Source of the DNA: Zanthoxylum bungeanum
Taxonomy: Eukaryota > Streptophyta > Magnoliopsida > Sapindales > Rutaceae
Length of the DNA stretch: 64,000 nt
Reading direction: 5' to 3'
Assembly: GCA_019454045.1 (NCBI GenBank)
Contig: SKCR01038155.1
Coordinates: forward strand, 186,001-250,000
Both the position numbers and the translations under genes were made by a program. The stretch's first letter is position 1; the number at the start of each line of letters is the position of its first letter. Of this stretch, positions 11,019 to 23,800 are shown one piece after another. The notes below the pieces were generated by a model, which did not search any database, had not been told where the DNA came from, and saw nothing but the letters and a program-made list of their open reading frames with translations.

Positions 11019-14000
11019 ATGGTTGCTACTGCTGCTGCTTCGGCATTCTTCCCGGTTTCTCCGCCATCATCAGATTCTGTTGCAAAGATCAAAAACCTTG
11101 GATCTGCTAAATTGGGAGGTCTTAAGTCAAAATCCTGTTCTGGTGGTTTGGAGGTTAAGGCTAATGCACAAGCACCTCCTAAAATAAATGGATCTTCTGT
11201 TGGATTGACGACGCCAGCTGAAAGTTTGAAGAATGAGGATATCCCCTCAGTGTCACCTCCCCCTAGGACTTTTATTAACCAATTACCTGACTGGAGCATG
11301 CTTCTTGCTGCTGTAACAACAATCTTCTTGGCAGCAGAGAAGCAGTGGATGATGCTTGATTGGAAACCAAGGCGGTCTGACATGCATATGGACCCGTTCG
11401 GTATTGGAAAAATTGTTCAAGATGGTTTCATGTTTAGGCAAAATTTCTCAATTAGATCATATGAGATAGGTGCGGATGGTACTGCATCGATAGAGACATT
11501 AATGAATCATTTACAGGTAGATGATCATCTCTTATGTTGGCATGATGTGAAACTGCTAAATTTATGTAGTTACTGTTGTTCTTTCAGTTGCATAATTCTT
11601 TTTTCTTTACATTTGTGGCAGGAAACAGCGCTCAATCATGTTACGAGCACTGGTCTTCTTGATGATGGCTTTGGCGCAACCCCAGCGATGGCCAAAAAGA
11701 ACCTGATATGGGTTGTTACAAGAATGCAGGTTGTGGTAGACCGCTATCCCAATTGGTAAGCATCCATTTGATGCAAATATGTTAAACCTCATGGCTTCAT
11801 GCTGCAATTCAGTTAGAGCCGAAATCCTTGTCATTTAATCATGTGATTTAGTGGTTTGCATTTGGCTGTTCTGATATGGTTGGAATGATGGTTTTTTGTT
11901 ACTCTTACAATTTAAACCTATGTAATATACTACAGTTTTGTGAAATTTATGAAACTTACCTTGGAACAAAAAATTAGTTTGGTTATTAAGTTGCTTCTGT
12001 AAATTTTTCCTAGGATCTAGCAAATGTGGATATATCCAAAGGCTTACGGTCTTTATTCACCACATATTGAAATCATGTATGTTGTACAGTAGTGTATGTA
12101 GTTTTTTTTTTTTTTGAAAAGTAAGTATCTGCTTTCATTGAAAATCAGCTAGATAACAAGAGTTGGATGTTTGGAGGATAGTCTCCCTTCCAAACAATCT
12201 CATCTACAACTTGAATAGCAAACTTTGCTAAAGAATGAGCAACTGTATTACAGTCCCTAGATACGTAGGACACCATCACCTGTTGATAGCTCTCCATTAG
12301 CTCATGGATCTCCTCAATAGTTCAAGCAATCTCTAGTTTACTCTCCATTCTTCTAGATATTAAATTTGTCACCATTAGAGAATCGGTTTCTATTAACACA
12401 GGGAACATTTTTTCCTTAACTGGAATTTGTAATCCAAATAACAATGCCTTAGCTTCAAGCAACGCGATATCTTGGGACATCTTACATTTCCGAACAGCCG
12501 CAATCAGAGCTCTTCCTTCAGCATCTCTTAGAACAACCCCTAGGCCTGCAGCGTTATGGTGTATTTGGGCAGAAGCATCCACATTGATCTTAAACCATCC
12601 ACAAGAAGGAGGATTCAGCGTTTCTTGCTACCTCTGTCATCTCTACCTTGTTGAATCTTGACAGTTTCAATTGATAGCTGATAAGACTACCATGACCTCT
12701 GCTCTTGCCTCCACACTTCCTGGCTCCTCAAATTTCCCCTGCATTACTTCCATATTTCTCGTTGCCCAAATAGCCCAGCATATGGCCATCACTCTTGCTA
12801 CAGCCGTGAAGCTTCTCTTTCAACAGCAAGCAGTATTCCCAACACATTATCATGCCTAGCTTCACCTATCACAAATTCATAGTTAGATAATCTCCCCACC
12901 TGCTTCCAGTGTTATCAAAGGCGCGCCTAGGTAGAGGCGCAAACCATTGCGCCTAGAGGGTATCCAGGCGAGGCGACGTGCATCAGGCGCACTCCTAGGC
13001 GATGAGGTGCGCGTCTGATGCCAATGAATGAGGCGCGCCTTAGGCGGATAATGCCAAAAATCTTAGTTTTTGACCCAATTTCGTTGATTAAAGCTCTTTT
13101 TTGTACTTTTTTTGGTTTTTTTCCAGCATAGAGAGTTAAAAAAAAAAGAATAATAACAATAAGTCTCATAATTTAACTCAATTTATTTACTTTTGACATG
13201 ACTCTTAGATAATTTGTTGGGATTGTTTAAAATTATAAGAAAATTTTATATTTTGTAAAATATAAATATTTGCCATAATAATTAATAATAGATCATACAA
13301 TTATAATTATTGGGAACATAATCTTAACCAAAAAGATTAAACTAGTCAATAATAAAATTGTACATAAGACAATATAAGTAAATATTAATATCTTATTTAT
13401 AATAGCAACTTAGTTATAAAAATAGTGATGTATATAAATTTAATTGAGTGCAATAATTTATAAATATTTTGTCATAATTTGGTCAAAATATTAAAAAATA
13501 CTCAAAACAAAATGATTAGAAGAATATAAATGTTCTTCTTTCTAATTGAAAAATTATATATATAAATATGCGCCTCACATTCCTCAGGCGAGCGCCTTGC
13601 GCCTTGAGGCGCACGCCTAGGTTCCAGGACCTTTTGCACCTCGGTGCGCCTTTCGCCTTTAATAAACTGCCTGCTTCGCAAATTTACATAAGAATAAAGC
13701 ATGAAGAACGTCTTCCTTATTTTTCCAACAACGTTGGCACAAAAGGCTCTCTACAATCTTCTTCTTCCCCAGATTATCCTTTGTTGGAAGCATGTTTTGT
13801 GCCGCTCTCCACATGAAAATCTTCATCTTCTCAGGTAAGTTTAATTTCCAGATGACATTCTAGTTCTCCGTCTTTAACTCCGAAGTAGAAGGACTTTCTG
13901 ATTACTTCATTCTAAAAGAAATTTGGTACCCACTTTTAACCGAGAACTCTCCTCTCTTATCAAAATGCCAACACAATCTGTCTTCTTGCGGCTTCCTGGG

Positions 14001-17000
14001 AAGGGGAATGTTAATGGTTTCATCAGCATCTTCCTTAACGAAACAGTTTTTAATGAGTTCCGTATTCCACCTTTGATCCCCGAGATTAGTTGAGCGACTG
14101 TTGCATCATCTTCTAAACATGGGGGCGATATAGGTTTGAAGGTAATCGGCCTTGCCGCCTTGGTATCCAATTGTTCCGGTAAACTTTGATATTTTGACCA
14201 TTACCAATTCTCTATTTTGACCCTAGTTGTATTACCCTTCTTCCCCATAAGATGCTTCTCCAAATGTAAGAGGGGTTGGAACCAATCTTTGCTTCAAGAA
14301 AACAGGATTTCCGAAAGTATCTAGCCTTGAGGACTCTTGCCATCAATGATTCAGGCTGCTGCAATATTCGCCAACTTTGTTTAGCCACCAAAGCATGGTT
14401 GAAACATGATATATCTTTAAAACCCATGCCTCCTCTACTCTTGGATTGACACATACTTTCCCATTTCCTCCAATGGATGCACCTTTTAGTTTCTGTCGAT
14501 CCCTACCAAAACTTGGCCACCTCTTGTTGAATGTCATCACATAAACCTTGAGGGATTCGAAAAACACTCATTGCATAAGTGGGAACAGCCTCAACAACCG
14601 CTTTTATAAGTATTTCTTTAACTCCAGCAGAAAACAACTTGCTTTGCCAGCTATATATCTTGTTCATCACTTTGAGTTTGATACTATTAAAGAAAGTCTT
14701 TCTATTCCTGCCAACCATTGAAGGTAGCCCCAAATATTTCTCATTTCTAGCTACTACTTCCAACTGTAGAATCTCTTTGATAATTGCTGTTTGGTTGGCC
14801 GGGACATTGCCACCGAGAAACAAATATGATTTATCAAAATTGAAAATCTGTCTCGAGGCAGTAGCGTAGTCATCCAATATTTTCTTTAGATTTATGCACT
14901 CTCCAGTATCTCTCTTGAGAAAATAAGACAATCATCAGCAAAGAGGAGATGGGTAATCTGGATCTCCTTACTAAATTTCAGCCTTTGGATCAGTCTTCTC
15001 TTCTCTGCTTGTATCAAAAGGTTGGACAAACCTTTGGCACAAAGAAGGAAAAGGTAAGGAGATAACGGACAGCCTTGTCTAAGGCCCCTCTGTGGTTTGA
15101 TCATCCCTGTGGCTTGCCCATTAATCAACACCGAAAAAGAAGTAGTGGAGAATGGAGATACAATTCATCACAAGATCAATCCACCGATTAGAGAAGCCCA
15201 ATCCCACCATAAATCCTCTTAAAAAATCCCATTCAACTCTGTCATATGCTTTGCTAATATCCATTTTCAATGCAACCCATCCGTGTCTCTTACCTTCCAC
15301 CATTCTGATTTTGTGGAGGCATTCGTAGCCTATGATAATATTAATGTTGTAAATTCTCTAATTATTGAGTCTTGGATGGAGGAGGGACATGTCCTTTGGT
15401 TGGTACCCCATGGGACATGTCCTCCAATTTATAAGAATACTCAAAACTCCAAATGGCGTTTTGAAGGGGTATAACCCTTGGGAGGGTTGCACCCCAAATC
15501 AAAGGGTGCCTTCCATGTCTATTTAAAGGAGTTTGTAGTTCATTCTTGGGATCGAGATTAAGAAAAAGTCTTGTGTCTCGCTATTTTTGTTTTGAGTAAA
15601 GAGAGAGTTCTCTCCATTTCCAGGTTCGAGATCTTGTTAAGGAGTGCCCTTTGAACAAGAGGAATCCGGGTTATCCTGGGAGAACATTAGCCACAAAACC
15701 CGTAGAGCACCGAGACGGGGCTGATAAGTTCTTAAGGATAGAGATATTTCTCGACCTGGACCACTGTATTCGTCATTTCTACCAGGTTTTCTTCATTCTC
15801 AAAGTATTGGGGTTCTTGCATGTAAAAGTAGATCTCAAAATTGAGTTCTGATTTTGATTTAATTTTCTGTTTAGTGACACTAAACCACCAACAAATAATA
15901 CTATTACTTTGGACTGTATGTTTAGAAATCGAAATCCTTCAGGAGCTTATTCTTGTAATTTCATTTTTTTCTTCATCCATGCCCAACTTTTCTGGCGCCA
16001 ATTTGGGAATATTGGAATTTTGGATTTTGGGTTTTATTGAGTTTTAGACTTTTATTGTGTCTGTGTTGGCATTCTCTGGTACATCACTCCTGCTGGTCGA
16101 CGGTCCTTTGTTTGGGGCGTTTAATGAGGATATTACTTAACAGAACAAAAAAAATGGAAAAAAAACTATTGAAGTTTAAATGACTAATCAATTCTGCCTT
16201 GCAGGAATGATATTGTCCATGTAGAAACCTGGGTTAGTGCATCTGGAAAGAATGGTATGCGACGTGATTGGCTCATCCGTGATGCTAAGACAGGTGAAAC
16301 CTTGACAAGAGCAACCAGGTAGGGAGTTATTTTGCACAGTTTTATTACTTCTGACTTCTGTTTGGTGTTCCATTTTCTGTTATCCTCTATATGGGTTGCC
16401 TGTAACTGAAATCTTGCTTTTATGAATTTTCTGTAGTTCATGGGTTCTTCCAAGGAAGGTAGCATTTAATAGTTAGGGTTGTTTGTATTGTTAATCTCTC
16501 ATGAGACAAAAGTCAGAAATGTGTTTAATACTAGTTTTTTTTGTTCAAAAATTTGCTTTTCTTGTAAATGTTGTTAGATGATGTACATGATAATGGAAAA
16601 TTTACATCTCGGCGGCGGCGGTCGTGATATATGTGTGTGTCTATTATTTTGGTTGGATTTGATGGTTATAATTCATATAGTTTTTATGATTTGATGTTTA
16701 CAGTGTGTGGGTAATGATGAATAAACTTACTAGGAGGTTGTCCAAAATTCCTGATGAAGTTCGACAGGAAATTGAGCCTTATTTTTTGAATTCTGACCCT
16801 GTTGTCGACAAGGATATCAGAAAATTACCAAAACTTGATGACAATACTGCAGATTATGTTCGTAGAGGTTTAGCTGTAAGTGAGTTATTTTTGTATATTA
16901 AATTAAATTTAATCTGTAATAATTGTTTGATACTAACTCTTGCTTTTTTGTGATATATCTTGTTATTTTTCGAAAATTTGCAGCCTAGATGGAGTGATTT

Positions 17001-18607
17001 AGATGTCAACCAACATGTCAATAATGTGAAGTACATTGGCTGGATCCTTGAGGTATCTTTTCTGTCAAAGCTTATTTTTCAATAACCTTGCAGAAATGTT
17101 GATTAAATTTCTCTGACAGAATTCACGTTTAAACGCGTATACCATAATTATTAGTATGCACTACAAACAGTACACATTAATAACTGACTTGAATAGAGAA
17201 TTTAGCTTTAATTTTGCATATTCTTGTGTTGACTTCTCTGCACTGCTTAGCAAATTTGTATTTTACAAAGTACTTGATGAATCAATTTAGTTTATACTTT
17301 TGGTTTTTAATAGCCAAGTTTAAACATTTACAAGCCTTGGTAGTGTGCATATGTTATGCTTGACAATTGACTCAATAAGTCAAACATAATGCATTTTAGA
17401 GCTGAAGCCTTATTTACCCAGCGTACAGGGCTTCCTACACTGTAAGCCATACTTTTACGGTTTTTTTGTCCCTTTTTTTTTTTTACTTTTTTTCCAATTC
17501 TGTTTCTTTCTTCATCTTTTTTTTTCCATTTTCTTTATTTACGATCCTTTCTTTTACGTTTATGTTTTTTTCTTTTATAGTTCTGTTTTATTTTTTTATT
17601 TTTAATTTTTTTCAGTTCAGTTCTGTTTCTTTCTTCATCTTTTTTTTTCCATTTCTTTTATTTACGATTCTTTCTTTTACAATTTTTTTTTTCATTTTTT
17701 TAGTTATGTTTCTTTCATCTTTTTTCTTCTTTTTTTTCCCATTTTTTTTATTTACAATTCTTTCTTTTACTTTTTCTTTATTTATAATTCTTTTCTTTTT
17801 AGTAGATGTTTTTTTAATGCTTACTTGAATTATGCATATTTTGTTAAGAATATGATGATGATGTTTTTTTTGACTAGATATTTTTTAATTACGTTTGTTT
17901 TGATTATTTTCTTGAATTTCAAGTTTTGAATTGTGCATATTTTGTCAAGTATTATGAATTGGACAAGTAGAAGTAATATAAAAGTAGATTATATGTCAAA
18001 ATATTACTATCTATTTATTATTTTTTTACATTTACAAGTTAATGATGCATATATTACAAATTTAAAATTATTATTAATAAACGTGCATCTCGTGTCTGTG
18101 AGTCGTGCGCCTCTCGCCCTTCGCTTCGCTTTTATGGCTTTGATCACCTCGGTGCGCCTATCGCTTTTAACAACCTTGGGGAGGATTTAATAGTAGATTA
18201 AATTGGAGAAAGCAGAAATTGTATTCTTTTTTGGTTATTCATTCTAGGGTGAATGAATTATGCTATGTCAAAGTTTCTTATTCCCTTATGTTTTTCTGCC
18301 ATTTTTTCCAATTCAAGTTATTTTGTGCTTGTTGCAGAGTGCTCCTCAGCAAATCTTGGAGAGTCATGAGCTAGCATCCGTGACTCTGGAGTATAGGAGG
18401 GAGTGCGGAAGGGATAGTGTGTTGCAATCCTTGACTGCTGTCTCAGGCAATGACATTGGCAACTTGGTGAACTTAGGCAGTGTCGAGTGCCAGCACTTGC
18501 TTCGACTAGAGGAAGGTGCTGAAATTGTGAGAGCAAGGACTGAGTGGAGGCCTAAGGTCGCCCAGAACTTTGGGAATGTTGGACGGATTCCAGCAGAAAG
18601 CACTTAA
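11019..18607 (+). CDS. FATB: Acyl-ACP thioesterase B, plastidial (palmitoyl-ACP hydrolase)
   Basis: Six coding exons with GT-AG borders join to 418 codons: 11019-11516, 11622-11755, 16205-16318, 16704-16875, 16984-17052 and 18338-18607. That is the usual FATB length. Residues 1-~85 are a Ser/Ala-rich plastid transit peptide. Residues 91-116 form the hydrophobic stretch DWSMLLAAVTTIFLAAEKQW.. found in FATB proteins. Two hotdog domains follow. The second holds SDLDVNQHVNNVKYIGW with Asn315 and His317, and YRRECGRDSVLQS with Cys352, the family's catalytic residues. The enzyme hydrolyses saturated acyl-ACP, mainly 16:0, in the plastid stroma, freeing fatty acids for export to cutin, wax and membrane lipids. 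No stop or frameshift is seen. Intron 2 has grown to 4.4 kb through insertions, and chain-length specificity cannot be read from sequence alone. Confidence 0.95.
12145..15344 (-). pseudogene. LINE ORF2 remnant: RT, zf-RVT and RNase H
   Basis: Reading from right to left, the RT shows ECLHKIR, ALKMDISKAYDRVEWDF, GLRQGCPLSPYLFLLC and the catalytic LLFADD. The thumb and linker include NEKYLGLPSMVGR and GGMGFKDISCFNHALVAKQ. A zf-RVT domain (about 13690-13830) carries MKIFMWRAAQNMLPTKDNL and a CQRC pair. The RNase H has AGLGVVLRDAEG, EAKALLFGLQ and ETDSL, and the last part (SRDCNTVAHSLAKFA) follows an in-frame stop near 12320. Several frameshifts break it. The protein would nick and copy at target sites, but this copy is inactive. 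Confidence 0.85.
12907..13669. mobile_element. Complete non-autonomous hAT-like element nested in the LINE
   Basis: An 8-bp target-site duplication CCTGCTTC (12899-12906 and 13670-13677) flanks imperfect terminal inverted repeats, CAGTGTTATCAAAGGCG on the left and CAGTTTATTAAAGGCG on the right. Both ends carry GC-rich subterminal clusters built from GGCGC and CCTAGGCG units, while the core is AT-rich and noncoding. An 8-bp duplication with CA(G) ends fits the hAT superfamily, which is my inference. At 763 bp it has no transposase. Confidence 0.8.
15345..15893 (+). repeat. Possible solo LTR in FATB intron 2
   Basis: The block starts TGTTG and ends CAACA, contains a TATA-like CTATTTAAAGG near 15520, and is flanked by ATTAA and AATAA, a near match to a 5-bp duplication. 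LINE coding sequence stops exactly at its left edge. It has no open frame of note. Size (549 bp) and ends fit a copia-type solo LTR, but no second copy exists in the window to confirm this. Confidence 0.45.
17460..17815. repeat. T-rich imperfect minisatellite in FATB intron 5
   Basis: Three to four diverged units recur, each with TTTCTTTCTTCATCTTTTTT, CCATTT..TTTATTTAC and GATTCTTTCTTTTAC-like blocks. The Phe-rich reading frame across it is only a consequence of the T runs. It lies between exons 5 and 6, well away from the splice sites. Confidence 0.7.
18085..18178. mobile_element. Right terminus of a hAT-like element in FATB intron 5
   Basis: ACCTCGGTGCGCCTATCGC and the adjoining TTTTAACAACCTTG closely match the right end of the element at 12907-13669 (ACCTCGGTGCGCCTTTCGCC, then TTTAATAAACTG). 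A GCGCCTCTCGCCC cluster precedes it. The left end could not be placed, so either it has diverged or only part of the element remains. Confidence 0.6.
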
Positions 18608-20801
18608 ACCCAAGTTTCATGCTGCTGGTAATCACAAGGCCTAGTGTTACATTGCTTGTGTAGAATACTGTTTGTGTTCTTGGATCTCTATATATAAATA
18701 TTTATCCTCTAGTTGTCTTCTTTCGGAAAAAAAGGTTGTAAGTTCGATGTAATTACCCTTTGCCGCGCTATTCCTTCTCGCTCTCTATTTTGCAGATTCA
18801 ATTTACTCGCTGTCCATGATGATTGAGTTTTATAGAGGGACAAGATTCATCATCTATGCTTTGCCTAACATGTTTAGTTGGTGGTGTTACCCCCGGTTAC
18901 CTGATCTTTAGTTGGAAAAGGCTATTATTTTTTGGTTTTTTTTTTTTTTTTTTTTGGGTTTAGTTAAATATTGTAAAATTAGGCTACTGAAACTTGTGCG
19001 TCGACTTGGCAATAATTATTTTATTAATCCGCCAGCTTGTATGGCCCGCCAAGCCAGCCCGACACGTGAGGTTGTGCTTGACTTGTTACATTATTGTATG
19101 TGCTGCTTTGGGTGTGAGCTGTGGAATTTTCCTTTAAAGGATAGCTAATAATGTCGTGAATGATTAGGAATAGTATCCCAGAATCGGAGTTGAAAAACCT
19201 CAATCTGTCCGGACCAATTGCTTCTCTACTCTTATCAAGAGGTAGAGAGATTTAAAAAAAAAAAAAAAAATCACTTGTAAGAAGAAAATTTACATATTGT
19301 CCACGTGTTAATTTAGAGCTGCTGGCGCGTAGGGATGTTTCATAATTCCATGTGTATTTTATGTAATAGGCGCGTGTATACTGATGAAAAATTATACTTT
19401 TTTATTTAGTTTTCTTAATTTTTAATTCCAAAACTAAATATCTCTCAAATTATAAAATATTTTATGAAAAAATTATATGTTATTAATCAAAAAATTATAA
19501 GCTTCAAAATAAATATAATGAGCAGTGTGTTTTGAGAAAAAAAAATATAAAAAAATATCCTTATGTTTATAGGGGAATTGATAATTTTAATGAGTCATTT
19601 TCAAACACTCATATTTTTTTCATTTGAACTCCAAATCGCAATTCTATATACATTTAATATACATACCTACAACTTTCATCAACGAACCCCTCTCAATTTT
19701 GAACTTTGGCAAGGACAAGATCAACCCTAAAATTGCTACATCTCACATACTACACATCCCTCACATTTTATCTAAGTCACTATGAGATACTTTGTGTTCA
19801 ATTACAGTCATATTTTATTTAAGTCACATTGAGCTCATTCACATTCATAATCACAATCATATTGAGTTTGGTCACATGAATATTTTACCTAAGTCACATT
19901 AACCTAAGTCATGTTATTTTGTTTTTGGGGTTTGTAAGACCATAAAGCCATTTTTACAAAGTGTTGTAAATATTTTTTTATGTACATTTTGAGTTGTACC
20001 ATTATTTTTTATGTAATTTGAGAGATGTTACCATCGACAACATCATAAGGAGATTTTCCTCAATCCATGGAGAAAGATTTGAAGACCAAGGGATGTCTTG
20101 ATAAATTTTTGTACTAATTAGATTAATATAGAAAAAAAAAAGAGTCCAATTAATGCAATTTTTTTTAATTATATGAATATTTTATTCGAAATGTTTGAAT
20201 AATATATCATATAACTTAGGAGACATGTTCTTGCATTTTCACATGTCATAACATGTTAGACATGCATAATTTTTCTATTTAAAGAAGTTAAATTAGTAGA
20301 TACTATGCATGAAAAAATTAATTGGATTTATTGTTTAAATAGAATATAAGATGGAAAATAGTTTAAAGAAAGATTCGAATTCAGTGGTTCTTTACAAAAA
20401 AAAGTCAGTGGGCCTCTAACTACCGTTATCCGTTGCATAACTAAAATAAGATATGTTAAAGTGATTTTCGTATATAAAAAACCTTAAAGAGTTCGAAAGC
20501 CGAAGCACAGCAACAGGACCAATAAGTCACGTTGGGCTGGTCTTTAATAATCAGGCACGAATAAGCCGAAAAGACCGTATGACTTACAGAGCTATACACA
20601 GAGTCCTAAATCTCCTAATGCAATACCATCCGGCAGACCGCAGAAAGAAGAAACTCAATAAGAACTAAAAAGACCTCTTAAAATCTGTTGAAAGTCACCT
20701 TCAGAAAACCAAATTCTGATGTTTATTTTGCATTTCATAAAATGAATAAGAGAAGGCACATGTTCGCAAAAAAGAAAGTCACAACAAAGCATCTTGCCAG
20801 C
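18608..20801. other. Intergenic region between FATB and the - strand gene
   Basis: The left ~150 bases are the probable FATB 3' UTR, with AT-rich TATATATAAATAT near 18690. The rest is AT-rich with homopolymer runs at about 18930 and 19255. The right end should contain the 3' UTR of the convergent - strand gene. I see no further gene. Confidence 0.55.
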
Positions 20802-23800
20802 TTACCGCACTGGCTGCTGATTGTAGTGATTTTTCTCTTTCTTCTTTGCAGCAGCAAGCCTCGCATTCCTGGCAGAAGCCTCACTAGCAGCAGCCCGGGC
20901 AGCGGCATCCATCTCTTTACTTGATTTCTTCTTCTTTGCAGAAGCCACTTTCTTAAGCCGCTCTTTCACATCAACAGATGTACCCACTGCCTTCTGGGTC
21001 TCCGCAGTTTCATCCATCACATCTGCAGCATTGGTGCTATCAAGCTGGTCCCGAGACGGTTCTTTTGCCTCCTTTAATAGTTTATCCTTCTTTTTCTTCT
21101 TTTTTGCGCTTTTACTCTCCCCAGAGGCATTTTCCCTTTCAACCTCTCCATTATCTTCTTTCTTCTCTTGCGCAGCACCTGAAAATAGGGAATGACATTC
21201 CATGTTAGTGAAACTACTAAGTGACAAATGGAATATAGCAATGGCAATTGACCTGAAAAATTACCCGTCGAAGTTTAATTTTTGAAATAACCAAATAAGT
21301 AAATATCCATTCTGGTCATAATCAATACTTTGCATATTTACATAATCTTGCTTCATGCATGAAAACGGACTCGTATCAAGGATAAAGCTACAACAACACG
21401 CTCTATACCCAATAACTGAATCTATAATTAAAAGAATTTGACTCTGGGAAAGAGAGACACATTATGAAGATTTAAGATTGTACAGGATTAAGACTTAACA
21501 AACAAACTTTATCAGATACAAATAACAAGGACTTGTAGAGTAAAAACATTGAAGGACAAGAACTAGACACTCAGCTCTCCACATTTAATGAATAAAGAAT
21601 TAGAATTCAGGAATGTAATAAAACAATTACAAAATGAAACGATCTATAATGAATGTGAAATTACCATGGGATCCATCTTGGCCACACTCCTTGTTCAATC
21701 CCATCTCAGCAAGAAGGGCATCGAGTTCTTCAAGACCCCTTTTCTTCAATTCCTTCTTTGAAAGCTGCCTTTCTGAATCTTTTTGTACTGAAGGAGCTTC
21801 AGGAGGCTTCTTAACTATTGGCAGCTCTACTTCTACTAGTTTTTCGGTTTCATTGTCATGTTCTTCCTCAACATCATCATCGACTTCATCAAGGCCTTCC
21901 TCACTATCACTTTCCTAGAATCCGGATGGAACAAATATAAGAACTATCGAATATAACCAGATAACTCGAGTAACAATGCACTTAGGGACTGAGGATAGTC
22001 ATATAAATATAATAGTATCATTAAATACCCCAGCATATTTGATTCCGAACTACGAAGTAGGAAAAACGAAGCTTTTCCTAGAAAAATAATACCAATATCA
22101 CAAATATAGTAACCTTTTGAACACCATAATCCACCGGGAGATCTGGTTGAAATAAAGTATGAGAATATTTATTCCCACTTTAATCGTGTAGTTATAATTA
22201 TTTTTTAACTATCATATTACATGCATATGTCATATTGTCTGACAATTTTTCTGACCAAGTTAATAACCATTTACAGCAAAAATACTCGAAACATAACCAT
22301 GAATGCACTTAGACATAAAAATGAGTGGACCCAAACATTCAGGTTTTTGGCAACCATGGAAACCTAATGGGATGGCACATCATGAACCCATATCTAATGG
22401 TCAACAGCATGAACAAAGTGCAGCTGCCGTTTCTCAAAGCTAATGTCTAGAGGCCATGATCTAGATCTATGAAATGCAGCCACAGAAGAATACGATAAGA
22501 ATATAAATTTTATCTACATCCAATGCAACAATGAAATATCAAGATTCAAGCTGCAGCAAAGCAAAGTTTTAGGCTCTGCTCATCCACTATCACAAAGGTA
22601 ATCTGCACTTTATGTTGGCACAGCCACACTAACACTTGCCTAATCATGAAGCAGCAAAACAGTAGACGTGGCTCCTATGTTTGGGAGAAACCCAACCAGT
22701 CAGGCAAGTCTTCTCTGCTCACAACCTCCATCATAGCTTGTTGCATTAACATATATTAGAGATGATCTGTCGAATCTAACAAACTAAATGACAACATCCT
22801 TGATATCATTTAAATTATTGTGACAACATAACAAACAATCTTTTACAACTCAATTACATGTGTAAACTTCAAAGGATCAAATTATATTTTCATATAACTA
22901 AACAATCAAACAGGGGCAAGAAAACAAAGCAAACAAAAACACAAAATTGAATGCCAAGGAGCTGACAAAAAACAGTTCAAATTCCACAATTCTCGGCAAA
23001 TAGATATAATCAAACACGCTTATTAAGAAGAGATTTTTCTTCCAAAAATGTTAAACAACAAAAACAAACGTACATTACTCATATTTTCAATAACTATGTC
23101 ACACACAGTCTCTCTACAGGATATTCTCTCTACAGGATATCCCCAGCTTCGTTGGGCAAACATCTACGGCACGTGTAATCAAGGTTCGAAAACTCGGTGT
23201 GCGGTGTGAGGCGGTCCCTCGAGTGAGGCGAAGCGGACAGCCTCGAGGCGGTCGAGGCGACAGCCTCAATCCGAACAGAAAAAAAAACTAAAAGTAATAA
23301 ATAATCTACAACTAATACATAAAAGAATCTATCAAAATTAAACAAAATTAAATATAATGAAATAAGTTCATGAAATAAAATGACTACTAATCTCTTAATA
23401 GGCTACCATTGGTTTAATGGCATAAAATGTGGGTATGAAGTGTCATCCTTCAAAAGGTCATCATCATATATAATTTATATCATAAATAAATTTATTAATA
23501 ATAAATTATAATTAATAAATATATATTATAGTGAATGATTATTTTTAATGATAATTATTTTGCCTTTTTCGGCTAAGCATCGAGGTCGAGCTACTCTGTT
23601 AATATGGTTAACAATACTGCCCTGAAAATAAAATTGAAAATTTTATTTTCTGTACCTTTTTAGTCTATAAAGAAGCTCAAGTTGAGACTCTTTGTCCCTA
23701 CTTTTAGTTTCCTTATATTTATTTTTTATTTTCTTTTAAAAATAATGATTTCACGGCTTTTGGGTTGAGGCATCCGCCTCAAACAGCCTCAAGCAGCCTC

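Larger units (their letters stand above)
12102..15344 (-). mobile_element. 5'-truncated LINE retrotransposon in FATB intron 2
   Basis: It lies antisense to FATB. Its 3' end is marked by a T run at 12102-12115, which is the poly(A) tail on the - strand. ORF2 domains follow in the order reverse transcriptase, zf-RVT and RNase H. The endonuclease and ORF1 are absent, as in a typical 5'-truncated insertion. The left arm is split by a 763-bp hAT-like element, and coding matches resume on both sides of it. The 5' edge abuts an LTR-like block at 15345. No convincing target-site duplication was found. Confidence 0.88.

Noticed and set aside
17466..17828. 120-codon Phe-rich frame
   Set aside because: It is the translation of a T-rich minisatellite inside a FATB intron.
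17341..18171. A complete third hAT-like element in FATB intron 5 with AGCCTTGG/AACCTTGG as duplication
   Set aside because: The left end TAGTGTGC does not pair with the right terminus, and the better right end at 18178 would remove this duplication. Only the right terminus was annotated.
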